Positions 7,350 through 15,851 of a stretch of 64,000 bases of DNA are shown one piece after another (the stretch's first letter is position 1; every line of letters begins with the position of its first letter). Source of the stretch: UBA4742 sp002403895 (lineage in GTDB: Bacteria; Actinomycetota; Acidimicrobiia; Acidimicrobiales; Acidimicrobilacustridaceae). Below the pieces are notes generated by a model that was not told the origin of the DNA, made no database searches, and saw only the letters and a list, made by a program, of their open reading frames with translations. The DNA lies in contig DAISGD010000008.1 in the NCBI GenBank assembly GCA_036823295.1, positions 1-64,000 on the forward strand, given 5' to 3'. Made by a program: the position numbers and the translations under genes.

Positions 7350-9980
7350 ATGACGACTGAACAGTCCGGTCCGCCCCCCGCCGCCCCCACCCCCCGCTCC
7401 GCTTGGTCGGTTCCCGCCAAGCCCACCCTCGACGGCATCGAGGCGCGCTGGGGCGCGGTGTGGGACGAGCAGGGCACCTACCGTTTCGACCGCACCAAGA
7501 CCCGCGATCAGGTGTACGCCATCGACACCCCGCCCCCCACGGTCAGCGGATCGTTGCACGTCGGTCACGTGTTCTCCTACACCCACACCGACACCATCGC
7601 CCGCTACCAGCGCATGAGCGGCCGAGAGGTCTTCTACCCCATGGGGTGGGACGACAACGGCCTGCCCACCGAGCGACGGGTCCAGAACTACTACGGGGTC
7701 CAGTGCGACCCGTCGTTGCCATACGACGCCGGCTTCGAGCCACCCGACGACCCGCCCAAGCGGGCCATCCCCATCTCGCGGCGCAACTTCGTCGAGCTGT
7801 GCCAGCGTCTCACCGCCATCGACGAGCAGGTCTTCGAGGATCTGTTCCGTGGCCTCGGCTACTCCGTCGACTGGACGCTGAACTACACCACCATCGACGA
7901 GCGTTCGCGGCGGGTGGCCCAGCGCGCCTTCCTGCGCAACCTGGGTCGGGGCGAGGCCTACCAGGCCGAGGCGCCCGTGTTGTGGGACGTCGACGATCGC
8001 ACCGCGGTGGCCCAAGCCGAGCTCGAGGACCGCGAGATGGCCGGCGCCTACCACCGCATCCCGTTCCGGCGCCGCGACAACGGCGAGCCCATCTTCATCG
8101 AGACGACCCGGCCCGAACTGATCCCCGCCTGCGTGGCCCTCGTGGCCCACCCCGATGACGAGCGCTACCAGCCGCTGTTCGGCTCGACGGTGCGCACGCC
8201 GCTGTTCGATGTCGAGGTCGAGGTGCGGGCCCACCCGTTGGCCGATCCCGAAAAGGGCTCGGGCATCGCCATGATCTGCACGTTCGGCGACCTCAACGAC
8301 GTGACCTGGTGGCGCGAACTGAAGCTCCCCGTGCGCAGCATCGTGCTGACCAACGGGCGCATCGGCCCACCACCCGAGGTGATCGAATCGAGCACCGACA
8401 ATGAGGCGCTCGATCGCTACGACCGCATCCAGGGCAAGACCATCCATTCGGCGCGCGAAGAGATCGTGGCCATGCTGCGCGAGACCGGCGAGCTGGACGG
8501 CGAGCCCAAGGCCATCACCCATCCGGTCAAGTTCTACGAGCGGGGCCGGCGCCCCCTCGAGATCGTGACGTCACGCCAGTGGTACATCCGCAACGGCGGC
8601 CGCGACGATGACCTGCGCGAGGTCTTGCTGCTGCGGGGCAAGGAACTGCACTGGCACCCGCCGTACATGCAGGTCCGGTTCGAGAACTGGGTGAACGGGC
8701 TCAACGGCGACTGGTTGATCTCGCGCCAGCGCTTCTTCGGCGTCCCCTTCCCCATCTGGTACCCCCTCGGCTCTGACGGGGAGGTCGACCACGACCACGC
8801 CATTGCCGCCGACGAAGCCTCTCTCCCGGTCGATCCGTCCAGCGAGGTGCCACCCGGCTACGACGAGGCACAGCGGGGCAAGCCCGGAGGCTTCATCGGC
8901 GACCCCGACGTGATGGACACGTGGGCCACGTCGTCGCTAACCCCGCAGATCGCGGGGCGATGGGAAGACGATAACGACCTGTTCTCCCGAGTCTTCCCCA
9001 TGGACCTGCGGCCCCAGGCCCACGAGATCATCCGCACGTGGTTGTTCTCCACCACCTTGCGCTCGCACCTCGAGCACGATTCGCTGCCCTGGGCCAACGC
9101 CGCCATCTCGGGTTGGGTCCTCGATCCCGACCGCAAGAAGATGTCCAAGTCCAAGGGCAACGTCCTCACGCCGTCGCACCTCATCGAGCAGTACGGCGCC
9201 GACGCCGCCCGCTACTGGGCGGCGAACGGCCGACCGGGCACCGACACCGCGTTCGACGAAGGTCAGATGAAGGTCGGTCGTCGCCTGGGCATCAAGGTGT
9301 TGAACGCCTCCCGCTTCGCCCTCGGCCTCGGCGGGGACGCCGGCGCGGTCGCCGTCCCTCCATCGGAGATCACCGAAGCGGTGGACCGGGCCATGCTCGC
9401 TCGGCTGGCCGACCTCGTCACCGACGCCACCGCCGCCTTCGACGGCTACGACTACGCCCGCGCCCTGGAGCGCACCGAGTCGTTCTTCTGGGAGTTCTGC
9501 GACCACTACCTGGAGCTGGTCAAGGGTCGGGCCTACGGCTCGCGGGGCGACGCCCCGGCGCGCTCGGCCATGGCTGCCCTGCAACTGGCGCTGTCCACCC
9601 AACTCCGGTTGCTGGCCCCGTTCCTCCCGTTCGTGACCGAGGAGGTGTGGTCGTGGTGGCAGGAAGGCTCGGTCCACCGGGCCGCCTGGCCCGACGACGC
9701 TAGCCTGCGGGCCGCGGCAGGCGACGGGGATCCGCTCGTGCTCGCCGTCGGGTCCGATGTGCTGGGTGAGGTGCGCAAGGCCAAGACCGAGGCGAAGCGC
9801 TCCCTCAAGGCCGAGGTGACGCTCGTCGTCGTGGCCGACACCACCGAGCGGTTGGCCGCCCTGCGCTCGGCGCTGTCCGACGTCCGTGACGCCGGGGCCG
9901 TCGCCGAGGCCGAGCTCGTCGTGTCCGACCAGGTGGCGATCACCGTCACCCTGGGCCCGGGGCCCGCAGCCGATTCCTGA
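7350..9980 (+). CDS. valS: Valine--tRNA ligase (alternative, archaeal-like type)
   Basis: Charges tRNA-Val, with post-transfer editing. About 876 residues. It has SLHVGHVFSYTHTD (HIGH motif), PMGWDDNGLPTERRVQ, a CP1 editing region (about residues 220-430), KKMSKSKGN (KMSKS) and a DALR-type anticodon domain. The wording around HIGH (TVSGSLHVGH, YYGVQCDPS) matches the alternative ValRS type of some actinobacteria and archaea rather than the usual bacterial one. The C-terminus ends soon after the anticodon domain, with only a short arm. The same frame stays open for 1.5 kb upstream, but that part is antisense to cysS. Homology and spacing place the start at the ATG at 7350. Confidence 0.95.
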   Translation: MTTEQSGPPPAAPTPRSAWSVPAKPTLDGIEARWGAVWDEQGTYRFDRTKTRDQVYAIDTPPPTVSGSLHVGHVFSYTHTDTIARYQRMSGREVFYPMGWDDNGLPTERRVQNYYGVQCDPSLPYDAGFEPPDDPPKRAIPISRRNFVELCQRLTAIDEQVFEDLFRGLGYSVDWTLNYTTIDERSRRVAQRAFLRNLGRGEAYQAEAPVLWDVDDRTAVAQAELEDREMAGAYHRIPFRRRDNGEPIFIETTRPELIPACVALVAHPDDERYQPLFGSTVRTPLFDVEVEVRAHPLADPEKGSGIAMICTFGDLNDVTWWRELKLPVRSIVLTNGRIGPPPEVIESSTDNEALDRYDRIQGKTIHSAREEIVAMLRETGELDGEPKAITHPVKFYERGRRPLEIVTSRQWYIRNGGRDDDLREVLLLRGKELHWHPPYMQVRFENWVNGLNGDWLISRQRFFGVPFPIWYPLGSDGEVDHDHAIAADEASLPVDPSSEVPPGYDEAQRGKPGGFIGDPDVMDTWATSSLTPQIAGRWEDDNDLFSRVFPMDLRPQAHEIIRTWLFSTTLRSHLEHDSLPWANAAISGWVLDPDRKKMSKSKGNVLTPSHLIEQYGADAARYWAANGRPGTDTAFDEGQMKVGRRLGIKVLNASRFALGLGGDAGAVAVPPSEITEAVDRAMLARLADLVTDATAAFDGYDYARALERTESFFWEFCDHYLELVKGRAYGSRGDAPARSAMAALQLALSTQLRLLAPFLPFVTEEVWSWWQEGSVHRAAWPDDASLRAAAGDGDPLVLAVGSDVLGEVRKAKTEAKRSLKAEVTLVVVADTTERLAALRSALSDVRDAGAVAEAELVVSDQVAITVTLGPGPAADS

Positions 9981-10004
9981 CCACTGACCCCACCGTGCGG
10001 ACGC

Positions 10005-11066
10005 TCAGACGACCGGTTCGTCGTCTTTCGGGGTCGAGGGCTCGTCGGCTAGCGGCGGCGGGTCGTCCGCGGTGGCCGCCACCGGTTCCGAGCCGTCCCC
10101 ACGGACCTGGATGCGCATGGCCTGGTCGTAGGCCAACGGCACGCCGGCGGCATCGAGGGCTTCTTTCAGCCTGCCCCGCAGCTCCCGCATGAGGCCGACC
10201 TGCACGGCCGGACGGGTCTTGACGACCAGGCGGATGCTGATGCCGGCGGGACCGAAATCCTCGACCCCCCACACATCCGGGGCCTCGATCACGTCATCGC
10301 GCCACGCGGGTTCGGCCACCACGGCCTCGGCCGTCTCGAGGATGACCCGGCTGGCCTCGGCGATGTCCACCTCGTACGACACGGTCACGTCGAGCAGGGC
10401 TCGGGCCCACTCCTGGGATTTGTTGGCCACCCGCCGGATCTCACCATTGGGCACGTACCAGACCACCCCGTAGACGTCGCGCAGCCGGGTGACGCGGATC
10501 GACACCCTCTCGACGGTGCCCTTGGCCTCGCCCAGGTCCACGATGTCGCCGACCCCGTACTGGTCCTCGGCCAGCATGAATATGCCGGTGACCACGTCCT
10601 TCACGAAGCTCTGGGCCCCGAAGCCGATGGCGATGCCGGCGATGCCGGCGCCGGCGATGAGCGGCCCCAGGTTGACGTTGAGCACCCCGAACACGGCGAA
10701 CATGGCCACGGTCCACACCACGATCGAGGTGATGCTGCGCAACACCGTGCCCAACGTCTGGGCCCTGGCCTCCCGCCGCTCCGCCCAGTTGCGGCCGACC
10801 AGCAACGACGGCGGCACCCCGACCACGGCCGCGTCCGAGGGACGCGAGGTGACCCGCTCGACCGTCTTGCGGATTGCCCGTCGCAGGACATGGTTGACGA
10901 TCAGGGCCACGAGCCCGATCAACGCGATGGTCAGCGGCTTGGCCACCACCCAGTCGATGACATGGGTCCAGAAGTCGCTGCCGGTCCACTCGTACGCTGT
11001 GCGGCACACCCACGAGGGAGCGTCACCGCACACGTCGGTCACGGACGTTGAACTTGAGCTGGCCAC
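10005..11066 (-). CDS. Small-conductance mechanosensitive channel (MscS family)
   Basis: Opens under membrane tension to release solutes in osmotic downshock. About 353 residues: three hydrophobic helices (about 38-60, 115-135, 140-165). The third is the pore helix with the Gly/Ala-packed pattern AGIAGIAIGFGAQSFVKD that lines MscS pores. It is followed by the beta domain (GDIVDLGEAKGTVERV, VPNGEIRRVANKS) and the alpha/beta domain. The acidic, proline-rich tail (about 325-353) is variable in the family. The start appears to be GTG. It stands alone, converging with valS across 24 bp. mscL lies 10 kb away, so both tension valves are in this window. Confidence 0.92.
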   Translation of the reverse strand: MASSSSTSVTDVCGDAPSWVCRTAYEWTGSDFWTHVIDWVVAKPLTIALIGLVALIVNHVLRRAIRKTVERVTSRPSDAAVVGVPPSLLVGRNWAERREARAQTLGTVLRSITSIVVWTVAMFAVFGVLNVNLGPLIAGAGIAGIAIGFGAQSFVKDVVTGIFMLAEDQYGVGDIVDLGEAKGTVERVSIRVTRLRDVYGVVWYVPNGEIRRVANKSQEWARALLDVTVSYEVDIAEASRVILETAEAVVAEPAWRDDVIEAPDVWGVEDFGPAGISIRLVVKTRPAVQVGLMRELRGRLKEALDAAGVPLAYDQAMRIQVRGDGSEPVAATADDPPPLADEPSTPKDDEPVV

Positions 11067-11139
11067 CGCCCGACATTAGCCATGACGCCCGCACTCGCCC
11101 GGCGCACGGACGTCAGCCACCTGCCCCGGCCGGCGGACC

Positions 11140-11718
11140 TCAGGACGCGTTGGCGGCGACGAAGTCCCAGTTGACGAGGCTGTCGAGGAACGTCTCGATG
11201 TACTTCGGCCGGGCGTTGCGGAAATCGATGTAATAGGCGTGCTCCCACACATCGATGGTGAGCAGCGCCTTGACCCCGTGCTTCAGGGGCAGGTCGGCGT
11301 TGGCCGTCTTCATGATCTGCAGGCCGCTGCCGTCGTCGGCCAGCCACGCCCATCCCGAGCCGAACTGCGTCGTCGCCGCCTCGGCGAACTGCGAGCGGAA
11401 CTCGCCGTAGGAGCCGAAGGCGCTGTTGATCTTGTCGCCCAGCTCACCAGTGGGCTCGCCACCGCCGCCCGGCGTCATGCAGTTCCAGTAGAACGAGTGG
11501 TTCCACACCTGGGCGGCGTTGTTGAACAGGCCGCCGTCGGCCTGGGCGATGACCTCTTCGAGCGACTTGTCGGCCAGGTCGGTACCGTCGGTCAGCTTGT
11601 TGAGGTTCGTCACGTAGGTCTGGTGATGCTTGCCGTAGTGGTACTCCAGCGTCTCCTGACTGATGTGGGGAGCCAGTGCATCCATTGCGTACGGAAGCAG
11701 GGGAAGTTCGAAAGCCAT
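11140..11718 (-). CDS. sodB: Superoxide dismutase, iron type
   Basis: Converts superoxide to oxygen and hydrogen peroxide. 192 residues, full length. Metal ligands are visible: His27 (YHYGKHH), His74 (WNHSFYW), Asp156 and His160 (DVWEHAYYID). Gln70 in NNAAQVWNH is at the position typical of the iron enzyme, and the whole protein reads very like E. coli SodB. The frame is open 46 codons further upstream, but the ATG at 11718 (MAFELPLLPY) has GAGAGG upstream and matches the family start. No signal peptide, so it is probably cytoplasmic. Iron preference is inferred from Gln70 and needs biochemistry. Confidence 0.95.
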   Translation of the reverse strand: MAFELPLLPYAMDALAPHISQETLEYHYGKHHQTYVTNLNKLTDGTDLADKSLEEVIAQADGGLFNNAAQVWNHSFYWNCMTPGGGGEPTGELGDKINSAFGSYGEFRSQFAEAATTQFGSGWAWLADDGSGLQIMKTANADLPLKHGVKALLTIDVWEHAYYIDFRNARPKYIETFLDSLVNWDFVAANAS

Positions 11719-11817
11719 GGCGGACGTCCTCTCGTGGTGGTGCTGGTCGGGTGCACGGAACGAAGGCGAGGCTATCCCAGGCGCTTGTCGTTCCGTGCGG
11801 GCCACACCGGGACGCGA

Positions 11818-11851
11818 CATGGGCGGGACTCCCGTAGGAGTCCCGCCCATG
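11818..11851 (-). terminator. Strong hairpin behind the Rpf-like gene
   Basis: A perfect 15-bp inverted repeat (CATGGGCGGGACTCC and its complement) with a 4-nt loop (CGTA). It lies 45 bp beyond the stop of the Rpf-like gene and about 100 bp before sodB on the same strand. There is no clear T-run. It probably separates the two transcripts. Confidence 0.75.
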
Positions 11852-11895
11852 GGCACGACAGGAAACCGGTCGGCGTCAGCCGGCCGTGGCCGAGC

Positions 11896-12552
11896 TCAGC
11901 GGAGGCCGAGCTCGCGGCTGCAGGCCGGCCACGCACCCCAGCCCGACGAGGCCAGGACGCGCTCGGCCACCACGATCTGCTGCTCGCGGCTGGCCTGCCA
12001 GGCCTGCGGAGCGAATGCCCCGCCGCCGAAGCCGGTCCAGGTGGAGTTGACGAACTGGAGTCCGCCGGAGAACCCGTTGCCGGTATTGGTGGCCCAGTTG
12101 CCGCTGGCCTCGCACTGGGCGAGACGGTCCCACACCGAGCCGTTGGCCACGGCGGGGGACGGAGCGGGAGCGGCGGCCTTGACGACCTTGGCCGGGGTGG
12201 GAGCCACGGGCGCGGGGGCCGGAGGCTGCGGGACGAGATAGCGGTCGAGCGCGGCGCGCTCGTCAGGGGAGGCGTTCAGGTACGCCACGCTCATGCGGAA
12301 CGTCGGGTTCCCCGTCCAACGATGACGGAAGGTCGCTTCGTTGTAGTGGGTGAAGCCATCGGACGAACCGTCCGGAACCAAGATCGTCGAGACCGTGGTC
12401 TCGGTGGTGGGAACCTCGGCAGCGGCGGCGACGGTCTTGCCGCCGTCATGGAACAGGCCAGGGGCGATGTATGCCGACAGCGCGACCGTGGCGGCGAGAC
12501 CGAGCTCGGCGACACGACGCGCGCGACGTTCTCGGCAGAATAGGGGGGACAT
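11896..12552 (-). CDS. Resuscitation-promoting-factor-like secreted transglycosylase
   Basis: Likely a secreted enzyme that cleaves peptidoglycan glycan strands during regrowth or cell separation. About 218 residues. A signal or anchor helix (about 10-35) is followed by a variable region, a Pro/Ala-rich linker (about 115-140) and a C-terminal Rpf domain of about 75 residues. The domain shows WDRLAQCEASGNWATNTGNG, with the probable catalytic Glu after Cys, then GGLQFVNSTW and AWPACSREL with the partner Cys. ATG at 12552 is chosen because AAAGGA lies upstream. Rpf genes in some actinobacteria carry a ydaO-type c-di-AMP riboswitch; I looked in the 240 bp upstream and could not identify one. Confidence 0.85.
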   Translation of the reverse strand: MSPLFCRERRARRVAELGLAATVALSAYIAPGLFHDGGKTVAAAAEVPTTETTVSTILVPDGSSDGFTHYNEATFRHRWTGNPTFRMSVAYLNASPDERAALDRYLVPQPPAPAPVAPTPAKVVKAAAPAPSPAVANGSVWDRLAQCEASGNWATNTGNGFSGGLQFVNSTWTGFGGGAFAPQAWQASREQQIVVAERVLASSGWGAWPACSRELGLR

Positions 12553-12793
12553 GGACGCATTCCTTTCGACCCCGAGCGTCGGGGTACGGGTGTGTGTTGC
12601 GGCCCTGTACTTTCGACATCCCGTCACCTGTTCGCAACTTCACCGGCCATGATTCCGTTGTGAAAGGAGTCACATAGCCGATCGAAAAGCCTCTAGATTG
12701 ATAGAAACACCCTAATATGTGTGGGATTCGGGGGGCCACTAACTGACGCTTTCGTAACTTGACTATGCGTCAGATCAACGAGAAGGGGCGCCC

Positions 12794-13648
12794 TCAACCC
12801 GCGAAGGCGACGAGTGCCGCGGCGGTGGCGGCGAGGCCGAGCCCCACCAATTGGATGCCTCGCATGCGCTCCTTGAGGACGATCCGGGCCAGCACCACCG
12901 TGCTCGCGGGATAGAGCGCAGCCAGCACTGCCACCAGCGACAGCAGCCCGCGGTTGACCGCAGCCAGGTAGAGCGCGTTGGCCCCCGCGTCGCAGATCCC
13001 GCACGCGATCACGAGGCGGTACGTGCCCTTCACCAGCCCCATCCGGCCCGGCGTGACCAGGCCCAGCGTGAACAATCCCACCGTCGACACCGACCGCGCC
13101 CCGACAAGTGGCCAGAGCCCGGCATCGCCCGACGTCCGTTGCAGGAACACGAAGAACAGGCCGAAACCGATGCCGGCCCCGAACGCGGGCAACAGGTCGC
13201 GCACGGTGGCGCGGGCCCGGTTGGGTACGCCAGGCGGCTCCTCACCCTGGGCGATGAGCACGATGGCGGGCAGGGCGAGGACGACGCCCCCGGCGGCCAG
13301 CAGTTCCGGACGCTCCCCCAGGGCCAACCCCGCCACCACCGGCACGACGGCCGAGAACACCGCCGTGATGGGGGCGGCCACGCTCATCGGACCGGTGGCC
13401 AGGGCGCTGTAGAGCAACAGCAGGCCCACCGCCCCCACGATGCCGGCGGCCGCTCCCCAGGCCAGATCGGTGACCGTGGGCTGGGCCGATGGCAACACCA
13501 CCAGCACCAGCAAGAGGATCACGGCCAGCCCGATGAGCTGGGACCACGATGCCACCACCAGGGCCCGGAGACGGCGCGCCGCCAGCCCGCCCATGAAATC
13601 GCCGACGCCGAACACCATGGCCGACGTGAAGGCCAGGAGCGCCGCCAT
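12794..13648 (-). CDS. EamA/DMT-family membrane transporter
   Basis: About 284 residues with ten hydrophobic helices arranged as two five-helix repeats (EamA domains). Helix ends carry the usual patterns, for example WSQLIGLAVILLLV and the late LKERMRGIQLVGLGLAATAAALV. The C-terminal VLKERMRGIQ(L)VG(L) segment is a strong EamA hallmark. These proteins export or exchange small metabolites such as amino acids, drugs or nucleobases; the substrate cannot be told from sequence. It appears monocistronic; the 241 bp between it and the Rpf-like gene hold no other gene. Confidence 0.85.
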   Translation of the reverse strand: MAALLAFTSAMVFGVGDFMGGLAARRLRALVVASWSQLIGLAVILLLVLVVLPSAQPTVTDLAWGAAAGIVGAVGLLLLYSALATGPMSVAAPITAVFSAVVPVVAGLALGERPELLAAGGVVLALPAIVLIAQGEEPPGVPNRARATVRDLLPAFGAGIGFGLFFVFLQRTSGDAGLWPLVGARSVSTVGLFTLGLVTPGRMGLVKGTYRLVIACGICDAGANALYLAAVNRGLLSLVAVLAALYPASTVVLARIVLKERMRGIQLVGLGLAATAAALVAFAG

Positions 13649-13725
13649 CAGGGCCGTGTGGGATCAGGAAGCGTCGACACGGTCGGGCAGTCTGGCATCG
13701 CCTCCCCAACGTCGACGAAGCCGGC

Positions 13726-14214
13726 TCAGACGGGGAGTGCGGTCACACCCTGTTCGAGTGACAACAGCACCTGCTTGCGCCCCAGCCCGCCGCCGTAGCC
13801 GGTGAGCGCCCCGTTGGCGCCGATCACGCGGTGGCAGGGGACGATCACCGAAATCGGGTTCCGACCATTGGCCAGGCCGACCGCCCGGGAGGCCTGAGGA
13901 TTGCCGATGCGTCGAGCCAGCTCGCCGTAGCTGATGGTCTGGCCGTACGGGATCTCGCGCAACGCGGCCCACACCTGCTGCTGGAACGGCGTGCCTTCGG
14001 GGGCGAGAGGAAGCTCGAAGTCCGTTCGCTCACCGGCGAAGTACGCCTCGAGCTGATGGCGAGCCTCGACGAGGAACGGATCGTGGTCGGCCCGAGCCCA
14101 GTCCGGACCGGGCTCGGGGTGAGGCAACATGACCAGGCCGACGAGACGGTTCTCGTCGGCCAGGATCAAGAGCTCGTCGATGGGGCTGGGCATGGTCGTG
14201 TAACGCACCGTCAT
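13726..14214 (-). CDS. ogt: Methylated-DNA--[protein]-cysteine S-methyltransferase
   Basis: Repairs O6-alkylguanine by moving the alkyl group to its own cysteine, a one-use reaction. About 162 residues. It has the N-terminal ribonuclease-like fold (MTVRYTT..SPIDELLILAD) and the C-terminal wHTH-like domain with TPFQQQVWAALREIPYGQT, GNPQASRAVG and the active-site VPCHRVIG, in which Cys127 is the acceptor. The start is taken at ATG 14214, since the N-terminal beta-strand begins there. It lacks the AraC-like domain of Ada, so it is the constitutive Ogt/MGMT type. Confidence 0.93.
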   Translation of the reverse strand: MTVRYTTMPSPIDELLILADENRLVGLVMLPHPEPGPDWARADHDPFLVEARHQLEAYFAGERTDFELPLAPEGTPFQQQVWAALREIPYGQTISYGELARRIGNPQASRAVGLANGRNPISVIVPCHRVIGANGALTGYGGGLGRKQVLLSLEQGVTALPV

Positions 14215-14289
14215 GCATGCCACGCTACGCCGCCCCGGGCGGATCGTCTGGCGGGAATCGGACCACCACACCAGCGCTCATCTCGATGG

Positions 14290-15744
14290 TCATCTCGAAG
14301 GGTTCTCGAGCACCTCGCCGGCGTCGGCCAGCGCAGTGCGCGCCGCGTGCCAGCCTCCCATTCCGTGCACCCCCGGCCCCGGTGGGGTCGCCGACGAGCA
14401 CAGGTACAGCCCGGGCACCGGCGTGCGCCACGGTGCTCGAGACACGACCGGGCGGGTCACGAGTTGGGCGAGATCAACCTGCCCGCTGCTGATATCGCCC
14501 CCCACGTAGTTCGCGTCGTGGGCCTCGAACTCCGTCGCGCCCATGACGTGGCGGGCCAGAATCCGATCGCGAAACCCGGGGGCGAAGCGCTCAATCTGGG
14601 CTTCGATGCGGGCCGTCATGTCCACGGTGGATCCGTTGGGCACATGGCAGTACCCCCACGCAGCGTGTCGTCCCTCCGGCGCCCGGGACGGGTCGAACAG
14701 CGACTGCTGTGCCACCAGGACGAACGGACGCTCCGCCAGCCTGCCCCGGGCGACGTCGTGCTCGCTGGCCGCCACCTCCTCCACCGTTCCCCCCACGTGG
14801 ACGGTCCCGGCCCGGGAACAGTCGGGCGCCGCCCACGGGATGGGACCATCGAGGGCCCAGTCGACCTTCCACACCGCGGACCCGTAGCGGTAGCGACCCA
14901 GCGCCCGCCGGTAGCGGGCCGGGAACTGGACGTCCGCCAGCGCCAGCACCTGACGAGGAGACAAATCCAGCATCGTGATGGGCGCCGGCGGCACGTCTGA
15001 CCGCGCCCGCACCCGCGTCCCGGTCACGACTGACCCCCCTCCGGCCTCGATGACGGCGACGAGCGCATCGGCCACGGCCTGGGAACCGCCTCGAGCCAGG
15101 GGCCATCCCACGGCGTGGCCCAGCAGACCGAGGAACAGCCCGACGCCGGCCGTACTCGGCGCGCCCAGGGACCGCACGGAGTGCGCCGCCAGCCCGGCCA
15201 GGAGGGCGCGGGGCTCGTCGGTGGTGAAGCGACGCCGCGCCGCCACCGTCGCCGGCCACACCCCGTCCGACCCGAAGCGGGTGAGCACGGGCAGGTCCCG
15301 CAGCGGTGGCGGGCGCAGGGGCGACAACACCGCGGCGATTACGGCGTCGGCGTGGCTCACCAGTGGTTCCATCAGCCGTCGATAGGCCCTGTCGTCGGGG
15401 CCGAACGCGGCGGCCGTGTCGGCCACGGAGCGGCGCAAGAGCACGACCCGTCCACTGTCGAGAGGATGAGCGACGGGAACCTCGGGGTGCACCCACTCGA
15501 GGCCCTGGCGTTCCAGGCCCAGTGAACGCAGCGCCGGGGACGCCACTCCCAATGGATGGATGGCCGAACAGATGTCGTGGACGAACCCCGGCAGGGTGAA
15601 CTCGGCCGACCGGGTGCCGCCACCGATGGTGTCCTCCGCCTCGACGACGAGCACGCGCCGACCCGTCCCGGTGAGCACGGCGGCCGCGGTCAGCCCGTTG
15701 GGCCCCGAACCGACCACGACGGCGTCATAGGCATCGGACACCAC
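14290..15744 (-). CDS. FAD-dependent phytoene-desaturase-like oxidoreductase
   Basis: About 484 residues. The N-terminal dinucleotide-binding fold VVVGSGPNGLTAAAVL, the acidic strand end VEAEDTIGGGTRS and the C-terminal FAD motif PGLYLCSSATPPGPGVHGMGG place it in the CrtI/COG1233 family (carotenoid desaturases, retinol saturase and PYROXD2 relatives). No carotenoid gene lies nearby, so the substrate is unknown; lipid or carotenoid oxidation is inferred only from the family. Start: tandem GTG codons at 15744 and 15741 precede SDAYDAVVVG. An ATG further upstream would overlap the preceding gene and add a segment without homology. Confidence 0.85.
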   Translation of the reverse strand: MVSDAYDAVVVGSGPNGLTAAAVLTGTGRRVLVVEAEDTIGGGTRSAEFTLPGFVHDICSAIHPLGVASPALRSLGLERQGLEWVHPEVPVAHPLDSGRVVLLRRSVADTAAAFGPDDRAYRRLMEPLVSHADAVIAAVLSPLRPPPLRDLPVLTRFGSDGVWPATVAARRRFTTDEPRALLAGLAAHSVRSLGAPSTAGVGLFLGLLGHAVGWPLARGGSQAVADALVAVIEAGGGSVVTGTRVRARSDVPPAPITMLDLSPRQVLALADVQFPARYRRALGRYRYGSAVWKVDWALDGPIPWAAPDCSRAGTVHVGGTVEEVAASEHDVARGRLAERPFVLVAQQSLFDPSRAPEGRHAAWGYCHVPNGSTVDMTARIEAQIERFAPGFRDRILARHVMGATEFEAHDANYVGGDISSGQVDLAQLVTRPVVSRAPWRTPVPGLYLCSSATPPGPGVHGMGGWHAARTALADAGEVLENPSR

Positions 15745-15851
15745 GCCATCATGGTCTGCCCCGACGGGGAGCGGAGACACTTGGCGGGGGTTGCCCCAGC
15801 CGTCCCAGTACGTCAGACGCTCCGCGGGCAGGCGCTTGGCCGGCTTGGAGA

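Noticed and set aside
12553..12793. c-di-AMP (ydaO-type) riboswitch before the Rpf-like gene
   Set aside because: Known for some rpf genes, but I could not match the conserved segments in this 240-bp stretch.
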